Origin: Saccharomycopsis fibuligera x Saccharomycopsis cf. fibuligera
Taxonomy: Eukaryota > Ascomycota > Saccharomycetes > Ascoideales > Saccharomycopsidaceae
Assembly: GCA_001936135.1 (NCBI GenBank)
Contig: CP012810.1
Span: 868,001 to 932,000 of the forward strand
Direction of reading: 5' to 3'
Length of the DNA: 64,000 nucleotides
A program made the position numbers and the translations under genes. The notes under the pieces were generated by a model. The model was not told where the DNA came from and ran no database searches. It was given only the letters and a program-made list of their open reading frames with translations. Below, one piece after another: positions 30,891 to 41,363 of this stretch (within the stretch, counting starts at the first letter, position 1; every line of letters begins with the position of its first letter).

Positions 30891-32528
30891 ATGTTTGGAT
30901 TGTTTGACATATTTGCCCCGGTGAATCACACCGCTGCTGATTATCCTATCCAATTTGTCTCCCAAGGAGGAAAATCTCCTCTTGAAAGAGAAAAGATGCT
31001 GAATGTAACCAGCAACAAGAGCAGCGATAGTCAAAATACCAAAGATAGTGGTAAGACATTGCAACAATTAATTGATCAGTATTGCCCCAAATTCCGAGCC
31101 AACTATACTGTCAAACTTAGCCCTTGGCTTTTTAATGGCCATTTGCAAACCATTTATGCGCTGTTTGCCGACAATACCAAGATTCCTATTCATTATCAAC
31201 GACACTATATTACTTATCCGGACCAAGGTCGTGGGGCGGTCGACTATGTCGATATTGAACTATCTAAGAAGGAGCAATCTTTAATAGGAAACAAAACTAC
31301 CAGTGATGATGCCGAGGCCGAGGCCAAAGAGTTGCGGACATTAATCAAAGATATTTACAAAGGAGAAGAAAACGTTGGTAGTTGGAAATATGATGAGGAT
31401 GGGGAAATTGAAGAAATGGGTTTACCTGCGCGTACTCGTTTTGCTAATCCATCACCAATACCAAATACCCCAGCATTTTTGAAAACCCCGACATTGGATC
31501 AAATTGCAAGCAATGACAAGCCGTTGATTTTGTTTTTGCATGGTCTTTCTGGTGGATCTCAAGAAACTTATGTGAAACTTTTAATCAAGAAACTTGTCCA
31601 AGTCAACGATTCTCAATTTGATATCATGGTGTTGAATTCAAGAGGATGCTCTCATAACGTTGTTAAGACCCCCAGACTTTATAATGGTCTTTGGACAGAT
31701 GATGTAAGATACTTGATTAATGAAAAGATCTTACCGTTGAACAAAAATAAGGAAATTTATATGGTTGGGTTCTCATTGGGAGCAACAGTGTTATCGAATT
31801 TCTTAGCCCAAGAAAGTGCTTCAAATCCAAAGATTTTGAATAATTTGAAATTGGGTATTGTGATATCTACGCCATGGGATTTGATTTCGTCTTCAACGCA
31901 TTTGCATAGCTCGTATATCGGTAAAGAAATTTACTCACCAGCAATGACCAAGGGACTTTGTCGACTTTTGAAAAATAATTATAAACAATTGCAAAAAGAT
32001 GAATTTATAGATACTGAGCTATTGCATGATCTTTGTGCCAATGATGCTGCTGATGGTAATGACCTCAAACGACCAAGAAGGACAATAAAATACTTGCCAG
32101 AGTTTGACAATGCCTTCACCAGCAGAATGTTTGGGTTTAACAACTATGAAGAATATTATAAATTTGCCTCACCTACGCTAAGACTACATAAAGTTAGAGT
32201 ACCAATGCTTTTGATCAGTGCACTTGATGATCCTATAGTGGGACCACACGTTCCTTCTTTGCAAGTTAAACAGAATCCATTCTTGCACATGCTTACTACT
32301 AAATACGGTGGACATGTATGTTGGTTTGAACGTCTGGGAGATCAGTGGTATAATGAGCCATTGGCACAACTTGTTGGCGCAATGCATAAAGAGCAAGGAA
32401 AGGATGGAACGGTGATTGTGCCGGGAGGCAAGGCATCATTGCCGCGTGATCCATTCATTGATGGAGATAGGGTGGTTATGCCGGGGAGCTATAGTGATGT
32501 GTTGTCCAAGATAGGTAATGAAGCTTAG
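30891..32528 (+). CDS. Alpha/beta hydrolase of the EHT1/EEB1/YMR210W family
   Basis: 545 residues from the ATG at 30891, the first ATG in this frame; the frame is open back to the T-tract at 30697 but without an ATG. Family members in S. cerevisiae make or split medium-chain ethyl esters and monoacylglycerols. Seen here are KLSPWLFNGHLQTIYALFAD, the oxyanion region LFLHGLSGGSQE, VLNSRGC, the nucleophile elbow VGFSLGATVLSN near residue 292, NNYEEYYKFASPTLRLHKVRVPMLLISALDDPIVGP with the acid, and YGGHVCWFER with the catalytic His. The triad is complete. A roughly 70-residue insertion with an acidic patch precedes the hydrolase core. The CTG in YA(CTG)FAD lines up with a Gly in Eht1. Which paralog it represents cannot be decided by eye. 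Confidence 0.87.
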   Translation: MFGLFDIFAPVNHTAADYPIQFVSQGGKSPLEREKMLNVTSNKSSDSQNTKDSGKTLQQLIDQYCPKFRANYTVKLSPWLFNGHLQTIYALFADNTKIPIHYQRHYITYPDQGRGAVDYVDIELSKKEQSLIGNKTTSDDAEAEAKELRTLIKDIYKGEENVGSWKYDEDGEIEEMGLPARTRFANPSPIPNTPAFLKTPTLDQIASNDKPLILFLHGLSGGSQETYVKLLIKKLVQVNDSQFDIMVLNSRGCSHNVVKTPRLYNGLWTDDVRYLINEKILPLNKNKEIYMVGFSLGATVLSNFLAQESASNPKILNNLKLGIVISTPWDLISSSTHLHSSYIGKEIYSPAMTKGLCRLLKNNYKQLQKDEFIDTELLHDLCANDAADGNDLKRPRRTIKYLPEFDNAFTSRMFGFNNYEEYYKFASPTLRLHKVRVPMLLISALDDPIVGPHVPSLQVKQNPFLHMLTTKYGGHVCWFERLGDQWYNEPLAQLVGAMHKEQGKDGTVIVPGGKASLPRDPFIDGDRVVMPGSYSDVLSKIGNEA

Positions 32529-32753
32529 AGGTTGGCATGCTTGACAGATTTTTACGTTTTTGCACACTTGATAGATTTTCATGTTTTTTTTTTTTTTTTT
32601 TTTTCATTTTTGCATTTGTTAATAGATACATTTAATTCAGCATTACCTACTTCAGCGGATGCCAAGTACAATTGTCTACTGGGTCTAAAGAAAAAGTGAA
32701 ACATTCTAAAAGTAACAATATATTTAATATATATACAAACCACAATACCGCAA

Positions 32754-33698
32754 TTAAGCAGCAGACCATTTCTGACCGGTTAATCTCTCATAAACTTCCG
32801 CGTACTTTTCATGGGTCTTTTCCACAACATCATCTGGAAGAGTAACATCATCAACTGCCTTTAGATTATTACTAGTCAACCAGTTTCTAACAAATTGCTT
32901 ATCGAAGGAGTCTGGGGTAGCTCCCAATTTGTGGTTTTCCAAAGACCAAAATCTAGAGGAATCTGGAGTCAAGACTTCATCAACAAGAACCAAGTTGTCA
33001 TTTTCATCCAATCCAAATTCAAATTTGGTATCAGCAATAATAATACCTCTAGTGTTGGCATATTCGTTAGCCTTTTTATACAATTTGATTGAGATTTCTT
33101 GAATTTTCAAAACGAGTTCCTTATCACCAATGATTTCAATAGCCTTGTCGATGGAAATATTCTCATCATGTTCGCCTTGTTCGGCTTTAGTAGATGGAGT
33201 GAAAATTGGGGTTTCAAACTGTTGAGACTCTTGCAAGTTGGATGGGAATGCATTACTACCGTGAATGGTACCGGATTTTTTGTATTCGCTCCATGCAGAA
33301 CCAGTCAAGTATCCTCTAACAATGACTTCCAATGGAATCAATTTCAATTTTCTAACAATCAAAGATCTATCAACCAATTGGTTTTTTAAACTTGGATTAT
33401 CAATTATAGACTTAGGCAAGTACTGATTCAAGTTTTCATTTTGGTCCTGCTTGTTGGTATCAAGCAAATGATTAGGCACAATGTCGGATAAGTAATTGAA
33501 CCAAAAAGTAGACAATTTTGTCAAAATTTTACCCTTTTGTGGAATGCCGTTATTTAAAATGACATCGTAAGCGGAAATTCTGTCAGTAGCGACGAACAAG
33601 AGAAGATCATTGTTGATTTCGTAAATGTCTCTGACTTTGCCTCGGCCGAGAAGTTTCAAGTTGTCCTTGAGGTCGGTTTTCACAATAGAGTTGGACAT
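32754..33698 (-). CDS. ADE1: SAICAR synthetase
   Basis: Phosphoribosylaminoimidazole-succinocarboxamide synthase joins aspartate to CAIR using ATP in purine synthesis. The 314-residue protein from the ATG at 33698-33696 (MSNSIVKTDL) is close to the S. cerevisiae length of 306. The frame is open 22 codons further upstream, but that extension is not conserved. Motifs are LGRGKVRDIYEI (nucleotide loop), FVATDRISAYDVI, PLEVIVRGYLTGSAWSEY, FTPSTKAEQGEHDENIS, GIIIADTKFEFG and LVDEVLTPDSSRFW. It is divergent from the PET20-like gene, and the shared promoter holds a TGACTCA site. Confidence 0.97.
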   Translation of the reverse strand: MSNSIVKTDLKDNLKLLGRGKVRDIYEINNDLLLFVATDRISAYDVILNNGIPQKGKILTKLSTFWFNYLSDIVPNHLLDTNKQDQNENLNQYLPKSIIDNPSLKNQLVDRSLIVRKLKLIPLEVIVRGYLTGSAWSEYKKSGTIHGSNAFPSNLQESQQFETPIFTPSTKAEQGEHDENISIDKAIEIIGDKELVLKIQEISIKLYKKANEYANTRGIIIADTKFEFGLDENDNLVLVDEVLTPDSSRFWSLENHKLGATPDSFDKQFVRNWLTSNNLKAVDDVTLPDDVVEKTHEKYAEVYERLTGQKWSAA

Positions 33699-34291
33699 TT
33701 TGATGTTAGTGTTAGTCGTTTTGTTCTTCTGAGTTGGATATAAGAATCTTGAGTCTCTTGACAATTGGAAGTGGCTTGGCAGCTCAAGACAAAAAGAAAC
33801 AGAATGAGTGTTACTGGAAATATGTCATCGTTATCACCATCATCATTGTTGGCTGATTGATTGATTTTGCTGCTTTTTCTCGCTCGTTTCTTGACTCATC
33901 GCTCTACCCCGCCACAGTGGTGTATGCATGGAAGTGCACTGGATAGCGAACATCACTTCAGAGCAGACTTTTCTTATTTTGATGAAGGAGAGCCTAGATA
34001 GTTACTGTTTAACTCGAACGTGCCAAATAGTATCTTTTTTTTTCTGGCACCACCCAAATACCTACTTCTGGTGTACTTGCTTCCTACTTCTCTGTTGTCT
34101 GTTTCCTGCATGTTGAAGCAGTTTCCTGCATGCAATTATGCTGACTAAGGTTACCCCACCGTGAACATTTTTGTTTCTTTTCTCTTGCAAAATAGCCGAA
34201 GTCAATCGAATAGTAATAAAGCCATTGCCATCTGCTCCTTTGCCCCAGACAACATCTACAAGCACACTACCACAACGACATTCACAACAAT
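33699..34291. other. Divergent promoter of ADE1 and the PET20-like gene
   Basis: 593 bp with no gene. A TGACTCA motif lies at 33892-33898. A repeated GTTTCCTGCATG word occurs near 34108-34131. Confidence 0.6.
33892..33898. promoter_or_regulatory. TGACTCA site (Gcn4 or Bas1 type) upstream of ADE1
   Basis: The heptamer lies about 195 bp upstream of the ADE1 ATG. In yeasts, purine genes are activated through TGACTC by Bas1 and through TGACTCA by Gcn4. Sequence match only. Confidence 0.5.
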
Positions 34292-35140
34292 ATGCTTAGA
34301 ATAACTGGAAATGCTGCTTTGAGACAGAGCACAAGAAGCTCCATCACACAGTTTGCCCGATTCTCGTCTACTTCCAGATCAAACAGCCCCATCCTAAATG
34401 ATAAGAAAGCTCCAACAGCAACAAAGGCATCGTCTTCGTCTAACGGCAATAACAATACCACTGCTGCCAATAACTCCAACAAGCCTAGTGAACAGAAGAA
34501 TGCCACCAGTAACAAAGCTAAGGAAGAAGAGGCTAAACAAGCAGCTGCAGCTAATGCCAGAACAATCAGTCAGCAAAAGCAGAAAGTGCAGGCTGCTGAT
34601 TTTTCCTGGTTGCCAAAGGCCCCCAAGCTAAAATCATTTTCCCCAAGAGAGCTTCGCTTGCAGTCGCTTTACAGCGGCTATCGTCCAGTGTTTATGGAAT
34701 ACAGAGATAACTCAAAAGTTCTGCCATTAGCAATTGCCAATGGTCAAATTTTGCTTGATGAGGAACCTAGCATTTGGTCATATTCGGCCACTGAGATGGA
34801 ATACTATCCTGAATGGGAAAAGGTACCATTAGACGTTGCCAAAGATCTCAAACCATATGATCGCCAATTGGATGAAGAAACATTCCAGAAAAACTTGAGC
34901 AATGCTCAAAAGTTAAACGATGCAGAAAATTCTCAGTTAGCAAATAGTACCCAATCAGATGGTCAATATAAACAAGTTGACAGAGGCACTTCTTTGAATG
35001 ATAGGGCATCTATTATATCAAAGGGAAGAAAAAGGTATTTACCAGGAAGATACATGAAACTAATGAAAACAAAACAGAATAGAAAGTCGGAACTTAAACG
35101 TTTATTGGAAGCTAAAAATAACGCCAGCAACGACGAATAA
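34292..35140 (+). CDS. Probable mitochondrial protein, PET20/SUE1-like
   Basis: 282 residues. The start MLRITGNAALRQSTRSSITQ with Arg and Ser but no acidic residues is a typical mitochondrial presequence. A disordered Asn/Ser/Ala/Lys-rich stretch follows (about 45-95), then WLPKAPKLKSFSPRELRLQSLYSGYRPVF near 105-135, which recalls the core of the yeast Pet20/Sue1 family (respiratory growth; turnover of unstable cytochrome c). The C-terminus has KGRKRYLPGRYMKLMKTKQNRK, basic and perhaps matrix- or RNA-facing. The family assignment rests on a remembered resemblance of the LPKAP...LYSGYRP segment and is moderate. No intron is evident. Confidence 0.6.
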   Translation: MLRITGNAALRQSTRSSITQFARFSSTSRSNSPILNDKKAPTATKASSSSNGNNNTTAANNSNKPSEQKNATSNKAKEEEAKQAAAANARTISQQKQKVQAADFSWLPKAPKLKSFSPRELRLQSLYSGYRPVFMEYRDNSKVLPLAIANGQILLDEEPSIWSYSATEMEYYPEWEKVPLDVAKDLKPYDRQLDEETFQKNLSNAQKLNDAENSQLANSTQSDGQYKQVDRGTSLNDRASIISKGRKRYLPGRYMKLMKTKQNRKSELKRLLEAKNNASNDE

Positions 35141-35896
35141 ATTTCACTTTTTTGTTATTTTGTGTATTCTATAATCTTTAAAAACATTCATGACCATTTT
35201 CATTGATCCAGGCTTTTACCTTTTTTTTTTCATTAATGTGTGCGATTTGCATTTGTTGCTTTTTTTTTTTTTTTTTTTTTTTTTGCTTCTTCATGATATT
35301 ATATGTCTCGCTTTATGATTTGTGCGGTTTTACATTCTTTTTTTTTTTTTTTTTTGCCCTTTTTTTTTCTTAACTATATTTCAGTTTGGTTTTTCATTTT
35401 AATTCTTAATGATATGTATAACATAGCTCAATCACTGTCTAGTTTTCTTCCTTTTTTTTTTTCTCTATTTTCTTCATCCTGAGCGCATCACATACCCTTA
35501 CCTTATCCTGTCTATAGATAACACAACAACACAGTTATATAAGCCCCTTGCTTTGCATTGAATAATCTTTTCTGTCATTCTTAATTGTAGATTTGTCCTC
35601 ATTGCTTTAATTCTTTGGCTAATGATAGAAATGAAATGTGAACATAAAAGAGGGCGCGACACCCCATACCCAAACCACCCTAGACGGCAAGACCGGGCAA
35701 CACAACGCCCTCCGCAGTTAAGATTTTCTCACCAATCATTTTTGAGATTTTATAAGCAGCCACGGGAAAAAAATAGCGTACTACAGTTGTTCAACATCAA
35801 TACCAATAGATAGATAGAGGTACTGTTTTGACCATACATTGCAGCAGCAACAACAGCAAACCAATTTTATCAATAATAAATACAAACTAGGTCAAT
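35141..35896. other. Intergenic region upstream of the NDUFA1-type gene
   Basis: T-runs at about 35259-35284, 35339-35355 and 35452-35462, then a promoter-like part. No gene is seen. Confidence 0.6.
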
Positions 35897-36572
35897 ATGT
35901 TTCCTTGGGAGGGTGCTATTCCATATACTGTTATGTTCGGCGTATGTACAAGAATAATGAACAAGAATTACAATAAAATAAGGAAAAAGATTTGGGTTAA
36001 GTTTTCAAGTTGGGAATGATGTGCGGAGAGTTAAGAAGAAATGAAAATTTCATCAATGGCATTATTGGAATCAATGATAATCATGATGAATGAGATGTGA
36101 TATTATATGAGTTGTCATCAAAGCTTTTAAAATATTTAAAGGAATACGAACAATTATAGAAGGTGAAAAGATGAGAGAAGCAATAGGTGAAATAGTATAA
36201 CGTTGTATTGCTACGTCAATTGGACAAACTCACCACAATTCACCTACCCTATTCACCTTATTTATCATGTACTCTATCTTTCTTTTAAACTAAAAAATAC
36301 CAAAAATGCGCAACAATGTTCATCTCAAAATACTAACTTATATTTGTTTTTAGTTCTTCACAATATGTGGAGGAGCCGTCTCCGGTCTTCATTACTGGTC
36401 CAACGGTAGTAAAAGAGACAGATACGGAATGGATCAATGGGACCGTCAACATTTCGAAAGAGATTATAGATTAACCGGTGTTTTCAGAGGTCAACAAGAT
36501 GAAGTTAAAGCTCCAGAACAATTCGCCACTAATGGGTTCAGAAAATTAGAAAAGGTTCACAGATGGTGGTAA
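35897..36572 (+). CDS. NADH dehydrogenase (complex I) MWFE/NDUFA1-type subunit (spliced)
   Basis: Exon 1 is 35897-35941 (15 codons, MFPWEGAIPYTVMFG). The intron is 35942-36353 with donor GTATGT, branch TACTAAC at 36331-36337 and acceptor TAG. Exon 2 is 36354-36572. The joined 87-residue protein has one N-terminal membrane helix (about residues 8-26) and then YWSNGSKRDRYGMDQWDRQHFERDYRLTG, the family pattern of a helix followed by a charged W/D/R-rich segment (bovine MWFE has FTNGGKEKR...MERDRRISGV). It is a single-span supernumerary subunit of the membrane arm needed for complex I assembly. Presence of this gene means the yeast has a proton-pumping complex I, unlike Saccharomyces. Confidence 0.85.
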
Positions 36573-38471
36573 AATATTAAACATTTTTATGTATTTAGTT
36601 ATTTGAAAGATGTTTGATGTTTGTTTTTGTGTTTATTATTATTATGTTTAGTGGTTAGCTTTTTAATGTTTTATGTTTTATGTTTTGTTGGTAATTTTGT
36701 TTTAAGGACTTCATGTAATGAAAATGAATCAGAAAGACTTCAGATAACACAAATAACAGAACAATTGCCAAAAACAGGAAAACATGACATAACACAAAGA
36801 CTACTGTTTATTCGTCACTATTTATTTCCCTCAACCGTCATTTGGTATATCAAGGTTATTAGTTAAAATTTTGGGTACATTTAAATTAAGCTATGCTATG
36901 AAATATTTAATCCAGAGTACAGAAAATTGTAACTAATACGATAGTTGATACATTGAAACAATACCTGTTCCTACTATAAAGGAAAAAAGTACTCCCAATA
37001 ATTATATTCGTGGTTCCCATCGCCAACCTCAGCAATATGCTACAGTGTCGACCCTTTTTGTTTCAATTTTATCTATTTATTCTACAAAGCTCCTCTTTTC
37101 TTAATGATTTGTGTCACTTGAGTCTATCTTTTATCAAGTTTTTTCATTTGTATTTTTTTTTTCTTTTTTCATAGTATCATTTCACCTTCATCATCTTTTT
37201 ATATATCTTACCTAGGCTAATTTTTTTATGCTTTATCTATTTAAAATGACAAAATAAATTAAGAAAATAAAAATATAAAAATAAAAATTAAAATAAAAAC
37301 AAAAAGCAAGTACTACCTAGTTTTTTAGTCAGGATTTTCTGTAAAATGTAGGACGTTGCCTATAAAGGTAACAGTTGTGAAAAGGCTAATAGCAGCAGAC
37401 GTCAAATTAATCCCGTGAGTTTGCGTTGTATTGTGATTATAATGAGCCATGTATGGGTTAAGCTATAATTGAGTGAAAGTCTGGAACTATACAGGCTACG
37501 CAATTGGAGGCGAATGTTGATGAATAAGTGATATATATACTATTTTGCAAGCTCTCTATACTTACCCGAGATTTCCCTCACAAGATACATTTTTCATTTT
37601 TGCAGATTCTTACAGGAAAGCACTAAGCCTTCTAGGAAGCACTTCCTGAATGAACTTGGCTGTAATCTGTGTCTGTATTTATATCCAATATCAATGGTAA
37701 AGACGTAACAATCCTATATAATTTTTATTTTTTTACATTTAAGTTCAATGGAAAGCCAGACAGGGATAAGTCAGGCAGCGGGGAATGATGCAAGAATGGA
37801 TATTCAAAAAGGATCCGACAACATAGACATTATCCAAAACATAACACCACAAAAAGTAACCTCAGGAACTATTGGCAAGAATGTAAACAAAACCGTATAT
37901 TTTTGCTTTAATAACAGTTAAGTCTTTTGTACCATCTACTTAAAATAGTTAAATATCATAAAAAACAATGGATCAAGCTTTTTTTTATTATGTGTTATTT
38001 TTCTGTTGGTGAAAATTCTTGCAGAGAAACGATTGAAATGAAAAATGAAAAAATGAATTGAAATGAAAAAATATAGAAGTCTAGTCTAAAAAGCGTGTAT
38101 ATAAGCACCATCAATGAACAACTGACAAAAGAAAAAGTAAGCAAACAAAAATAACAACAAGGTGTATAAACAAGGTAAAAAAAACTAAAAGGGAGAAAAA
38201 AAATATTAAAATTAGGTAACTGGCAAACTAAAAAATGAAATAGTAAGGGTAAATCAAAAAACAACAGAAAAATAAGCTATTAAACAGATAAGAAAACAAA
38301 AAAAATTAAAAAAAGCAAGAAAACGAGGAATACTATATAACTATTGTATTAAAATGAAAGCAAATGATAAAAACAACGAGAAATTTAGAGCCTCTTTTTT
38401 TTAAGAAAAAAAAATGAAGAAAGGCAAGTTTACCAAAATGATTATAGTAAAAAAAAGAGTTTAAAAGAGTA
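36573..38471. other. 1.9-kb region between the NDUFA1-type gene and a kinase gene
   Basis: AT-rich. It contains a 57-codon frame at 37748-37921 and a short palindrome AGGAAGCACTTCCT at about 37634-37647. The stretch before the kinase is A-rich 3' flank. No known gene is recognised. Confidence 0.5.
37748..37921 (+). CDS. Small open reading frame, unknown
   Basis: A 57-residue frame with ATG start reads MESQTGISQAAGNDARMDIQ, then KGSDNIDIIQNITPQKVTSG and a short tail. Its composition is mixed rather than low-complexity, unlike the AT-rich surroundings, and this is the only reason to note it. No family is recognised. It could be an exon of a spliced gene, a decayed gene or chance. Confidence 0.25.
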   Translation: MESQTGISQAAGNDARMDIQKGSDNIDIIQNITPQKVTSGTIGKNVNKTVYFCFNNS

Positions 38472-41363
38472 TCAATTTCCAGCTTTGACAGCATTACGTC
38501 TTTTGAAAAAATCCAATACTTTTCTGGTGGTACTAGTTGATTCATTTCCTTTTCTTGCGTTACTAGTGATAATAACACTTTTAACTCTTTGTTTTGTTGG
38601 TGATGATTTTGGAGGTCCATCAACAGCAGTTCCGTTGACATCATATGGGATTTCATTTCCAGTAAGAATAACATTACTTGTACTTCTATCTCTGTTGCCA
38701 ATAACTGCTGATGATCTTCTACCAAAAGAGATACTTTTTGATTGTTTGTGATAATTGGTACCATTACCATTACTATTATTATTAATTTTTTCACCTGGCA
38801 ATTCACCATCGTAAGCATTACTAAAGCCAGTGAATGATCCAAAGATACTAAATCTTTTCTTATCATTTTTGCCACCATTAATGCTGCTTGACGCATCTGA
38901 TCTAAGTCTTGTAGATTGAGATCTTGGAATATTCAACTTGTTAGATCCTTCATTGAGTAAACCTAATGCACCATATTTACTGTTTCTTTTTGATTTTTTG
39001 TTGTTGCTGTTGCCACTGTTGTCAATGGAGCTACTACCATCTTGTAATGGCGATGGTGGGGCACCATTAGTAATAAGATCATAATCTTTCATCGAACTTC
39101 TTGGAGCTTGAGGAGAAACGCTACTATAAGTGGAAGATCTATTATCCTTAGGAACATAGGATGCACTGCTAACATTACTTGGTGCAACAGGACTCTCGGT
39201 TGATGAAACATTTCCAGAAGTCGAAGGTTTTCCCTTGCTGTTGTTGCTGTTTCCAAAGATACTTTCAAATACTGAATGAGAGGCAAAAGCAGGTCCGTTG
39301 GTGGTATTTTTAGTAGGTGTAGTTGATGTCAAATTAAGGGTTTCGGATGGAGATTCTTTGAGGGGGGTATCAATAATGGAGGTACGATTGGCTCTTATAT
39401 CAGTGTTATCATCAACATTAGCAGACTTTCTGGACTTTGCAGGTGATGATGATGAATTTGCTTGTTGAGAACTATCAGCATATTCTCTTTTGGTCTTAGC
39501 AACAGGGTCAAGAGTTTCACCTACTGACTTGATTGGTGATATTGGCTGACCAGTGCTTTCAGGAACTTGTCTTGAAGCGACAATTTTTTGTTTTGGAGTT
39601 TCACCGATTTTTTCAGATTTTGGAATCATAAAACTGAAATCTGCATTTAATGGACCATCAGGCAATAATCCTGGATGATAGGAAGAAGGTCTTGGTTTAT
39701 AATTTGGATCTGGACCCAAAAGTTTTTGACCGGATCTATTATTTCTTGCAGTGACACCTCTGGATGAGTTGCGAACTTTGCTTGCGATCTTTTCATTATT
39801 ATCGTTAATCACTGAACTTGGAGCAGCCTTGTATTTTTCCACTGCAAGATCACTAGTTTCACTCACCAGATAAATACTACTTCTCTTACCATTATCAGCG
39901 TTAACCACGTCTTGCAATACAACTTGTGCTGTTTTGTAACTATTGGTTAATGGAACTTGGGCATTTTGAGAAGAAGCCTCGTTGCTGGCCACTGCATTTT
40001 CTCCTAAAGATTTTATAGATGCAGAAGATTTTGATGGTGGCATACTAGCAAGTGGAGAAGCTACATTTACATTTGCACTTGCATTTGATGGATAAGCTTG
40101 AGGATTAGAGACTTGATGAGAAGAATATGATCTTGGAGGGCCTCTAGACGATGCTGATGGTAACGATGGAGGAAGTTGAGCACTACCACTGTTTGCAATA
40201 GCAAAAGAAGAAGTAGTTGGTTCAACCATTGAATATCTGTTTGCTGATCTATTTGTCGCTTGTCTAGTCTTGATCGAATTAGCATTACTATTACGAGCAG
40301 ATGGGGTTCTCGCAACAGCAACATTTTGTTGTTGCTGTTGAAATTGCGATGGCGATTGAGATTGATGTTGATGTTGCTGTTGTTCAAGCTGTCTTTGTTG
40401 TTGAGCCAAAATTTGATGTTTTCTGCTGATTTCAGCATTTCTGTCCCACTCCTCTGGAGTAACAGATAAGAATGGAGCATGAGCAGCCAACCAAGAATGT
40501 TGTCTCACTTGCTTCAAAGAATATCTATATTTTGGTTCAGGAACCAAAATGTTTCTTAACAAATTTCTTGGTAATGGTTGCACATATTCAGGGAAAGTAA
40601 GCTCGGTGGTACTGATGTAATTGTACAATTTGGAAATATTGGTACCTTCTGGATTCTCTGGATCATCATCAAATGGCAAGTAACCGGCAAGCATGGCGTA
40701 TAAAATGACCCCACAGGACCAAACATCGACTTTTCTTGCTTCGTATGGTTCATTTTTCAAAACAAGTTCAGGAGCAGCATAACATGGAGAGCCACAAGAG
40801 GTTTTCATCAACTCGTTACCTGGGGTAAAACTGTTAACAAAACCGAAATCACTAATGATGATATTTTTGTGTTTATCCAATAACAAATTTTCCAATTTCA
40901 AATCTCTATGAACAATATGTTTTGAATGCATATAGTCGACCCCAGAGACCAATTGAGAAAAAAGTTTGGATGCCATAGAATCTTTCAAATGCTTATGATG
41001 ATAAATGTAGTCGAAAAGTTCACCTCCAGAGGCATAATCAAGAACAATCCCCACATATTTATCATTTTGTAAAACTTCTTCTAAACGAACGATATTTGGA
41101 TGAGATAATTTTTTCAAAGCATTGATTTCTCTATGAACTTTAGATTCTCTTTCAGAGCCTCTAGGTATGGATTCCCTCTTGATTAACTTGATGGCAACTT
41201 GAGATGGCTGTTTACCATCTTTTCTCCAACCTAGTTTCACTTTACCAAATTCACCTTCACCTAATGTGGAGCCAAGAATGTATGCACCAAATCTGACCTC
41301 CCTATGGGATCGTCTAATGACGCCGGCAGGAAGGTTGTTGGAGGAATATGACTGTGAAGGCAT
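38472..41363 (-). CDS. Snf1-related (CAMK group) Ser/Thr kinase, YPL150W type
   Basis: 963 residues. The kinase domain is at the N-terminus: GSTLGEGEFGKVKLGW (glycine loop 35-42), QVAIKLIKRESI with Lys59, HREINALKKLSHPNIVRLEEVLQN, IVHRDLKLENLLLD (152-162), SDFGFVNSF (DFG 172-174), SCGSPCYAAPELVL, VDVWSCGVILYAMLAGYLPFDDDPENPEG and LSVTPEEWDRN near 300-310. These match the S. cerevisiae kinase YPL150W almost motif for motif; that protein binds phosphoinositides but its role is poorly known. A roughly 650-residue disordered Ser/Asn-rich region with a Gln-rich part (about 322-355) follows, and the end TRKVLDFFKRRNAVKAGN is basic and may bind membranes. All catalytic residues are present. Confidence 0.88.
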   Translation of the reverse strand: MPSQSYSSNNLPAGVIRRSHREVRFGAYILGSTLGEGEFGKVKLGWRKDGKQPSQVAIKLIKRESIPRGSERESKVHREINALKKLSHPNIVRLEEVLQNDKYVGIVLDYASGGELFDYIYHHKHLKDSMASKLFSQLVSGVDYMHSKHIVHRDLKLENLLLDKHKNIIISDFGFVNSFTPGNELMKTSCGSPCYAAPELVLKNEPYEARKVDVWSCGVILYAMLAGYLPFDDDPENPEGTNISKLYNYISTTELTFPEYVQPLPRNLLRNILVPEPKYRYSLKQVRQHSWLAAHAPFLSVTPEEWDRNAEISRKHQILAQQQRQLEQQQHQHQSQSPSQFQQQQQNVAVARTPSARNSNANSIKTRQATNRSANRYSMVEPTTSSFAIANSGSAQLPPSLPSASSRGPPRSYSSHQVSNPQAYPSNASANVNVASPLASMPPSKSSASIKSLGENAVASNEASSQNAQVPLTNSYKTAQVVLQDVVNADNGKRSSIYLVSETSDLAVEKYKAAPSSVINDNNEKIASKVRNSSRGVTARNNRSGQKLLGPDPNYKPRPSSYHPGLLPDGPLNADFSFMIPKSEKIGETPKQKIVASRQVPESTGQPISPIKSVGETLDPVAKTKREYADSSQQANSSSSPAKSRKSANVDDNTDIRANRTSIIDTPLKESPSETLNLTSTTPTKNTTNGPAFASHSVFESIFGNSNNSKGKPSTSGNVSSTESPVAPSNVSSASYVPKDNRSSTYSSVSPQAPRSSMKDYDLITNGAPPSPLQDGSSSIDNSGNSNNKKSKRNSKYGALGLLNEGSNKLNIPRSQSTRLRSDASSSINGGKNDKKRFSIFGSFTGFSNAYDGELPGEKINNNSNGNGTNYHKQSKSISFGRRSSAVIGNRDRSTSNVILTGNEIPYDVNGTAVDGPPKSSPTKQRVKSVIITSNARKGNESTSTTRKVLDFFKRRNAVKAGN

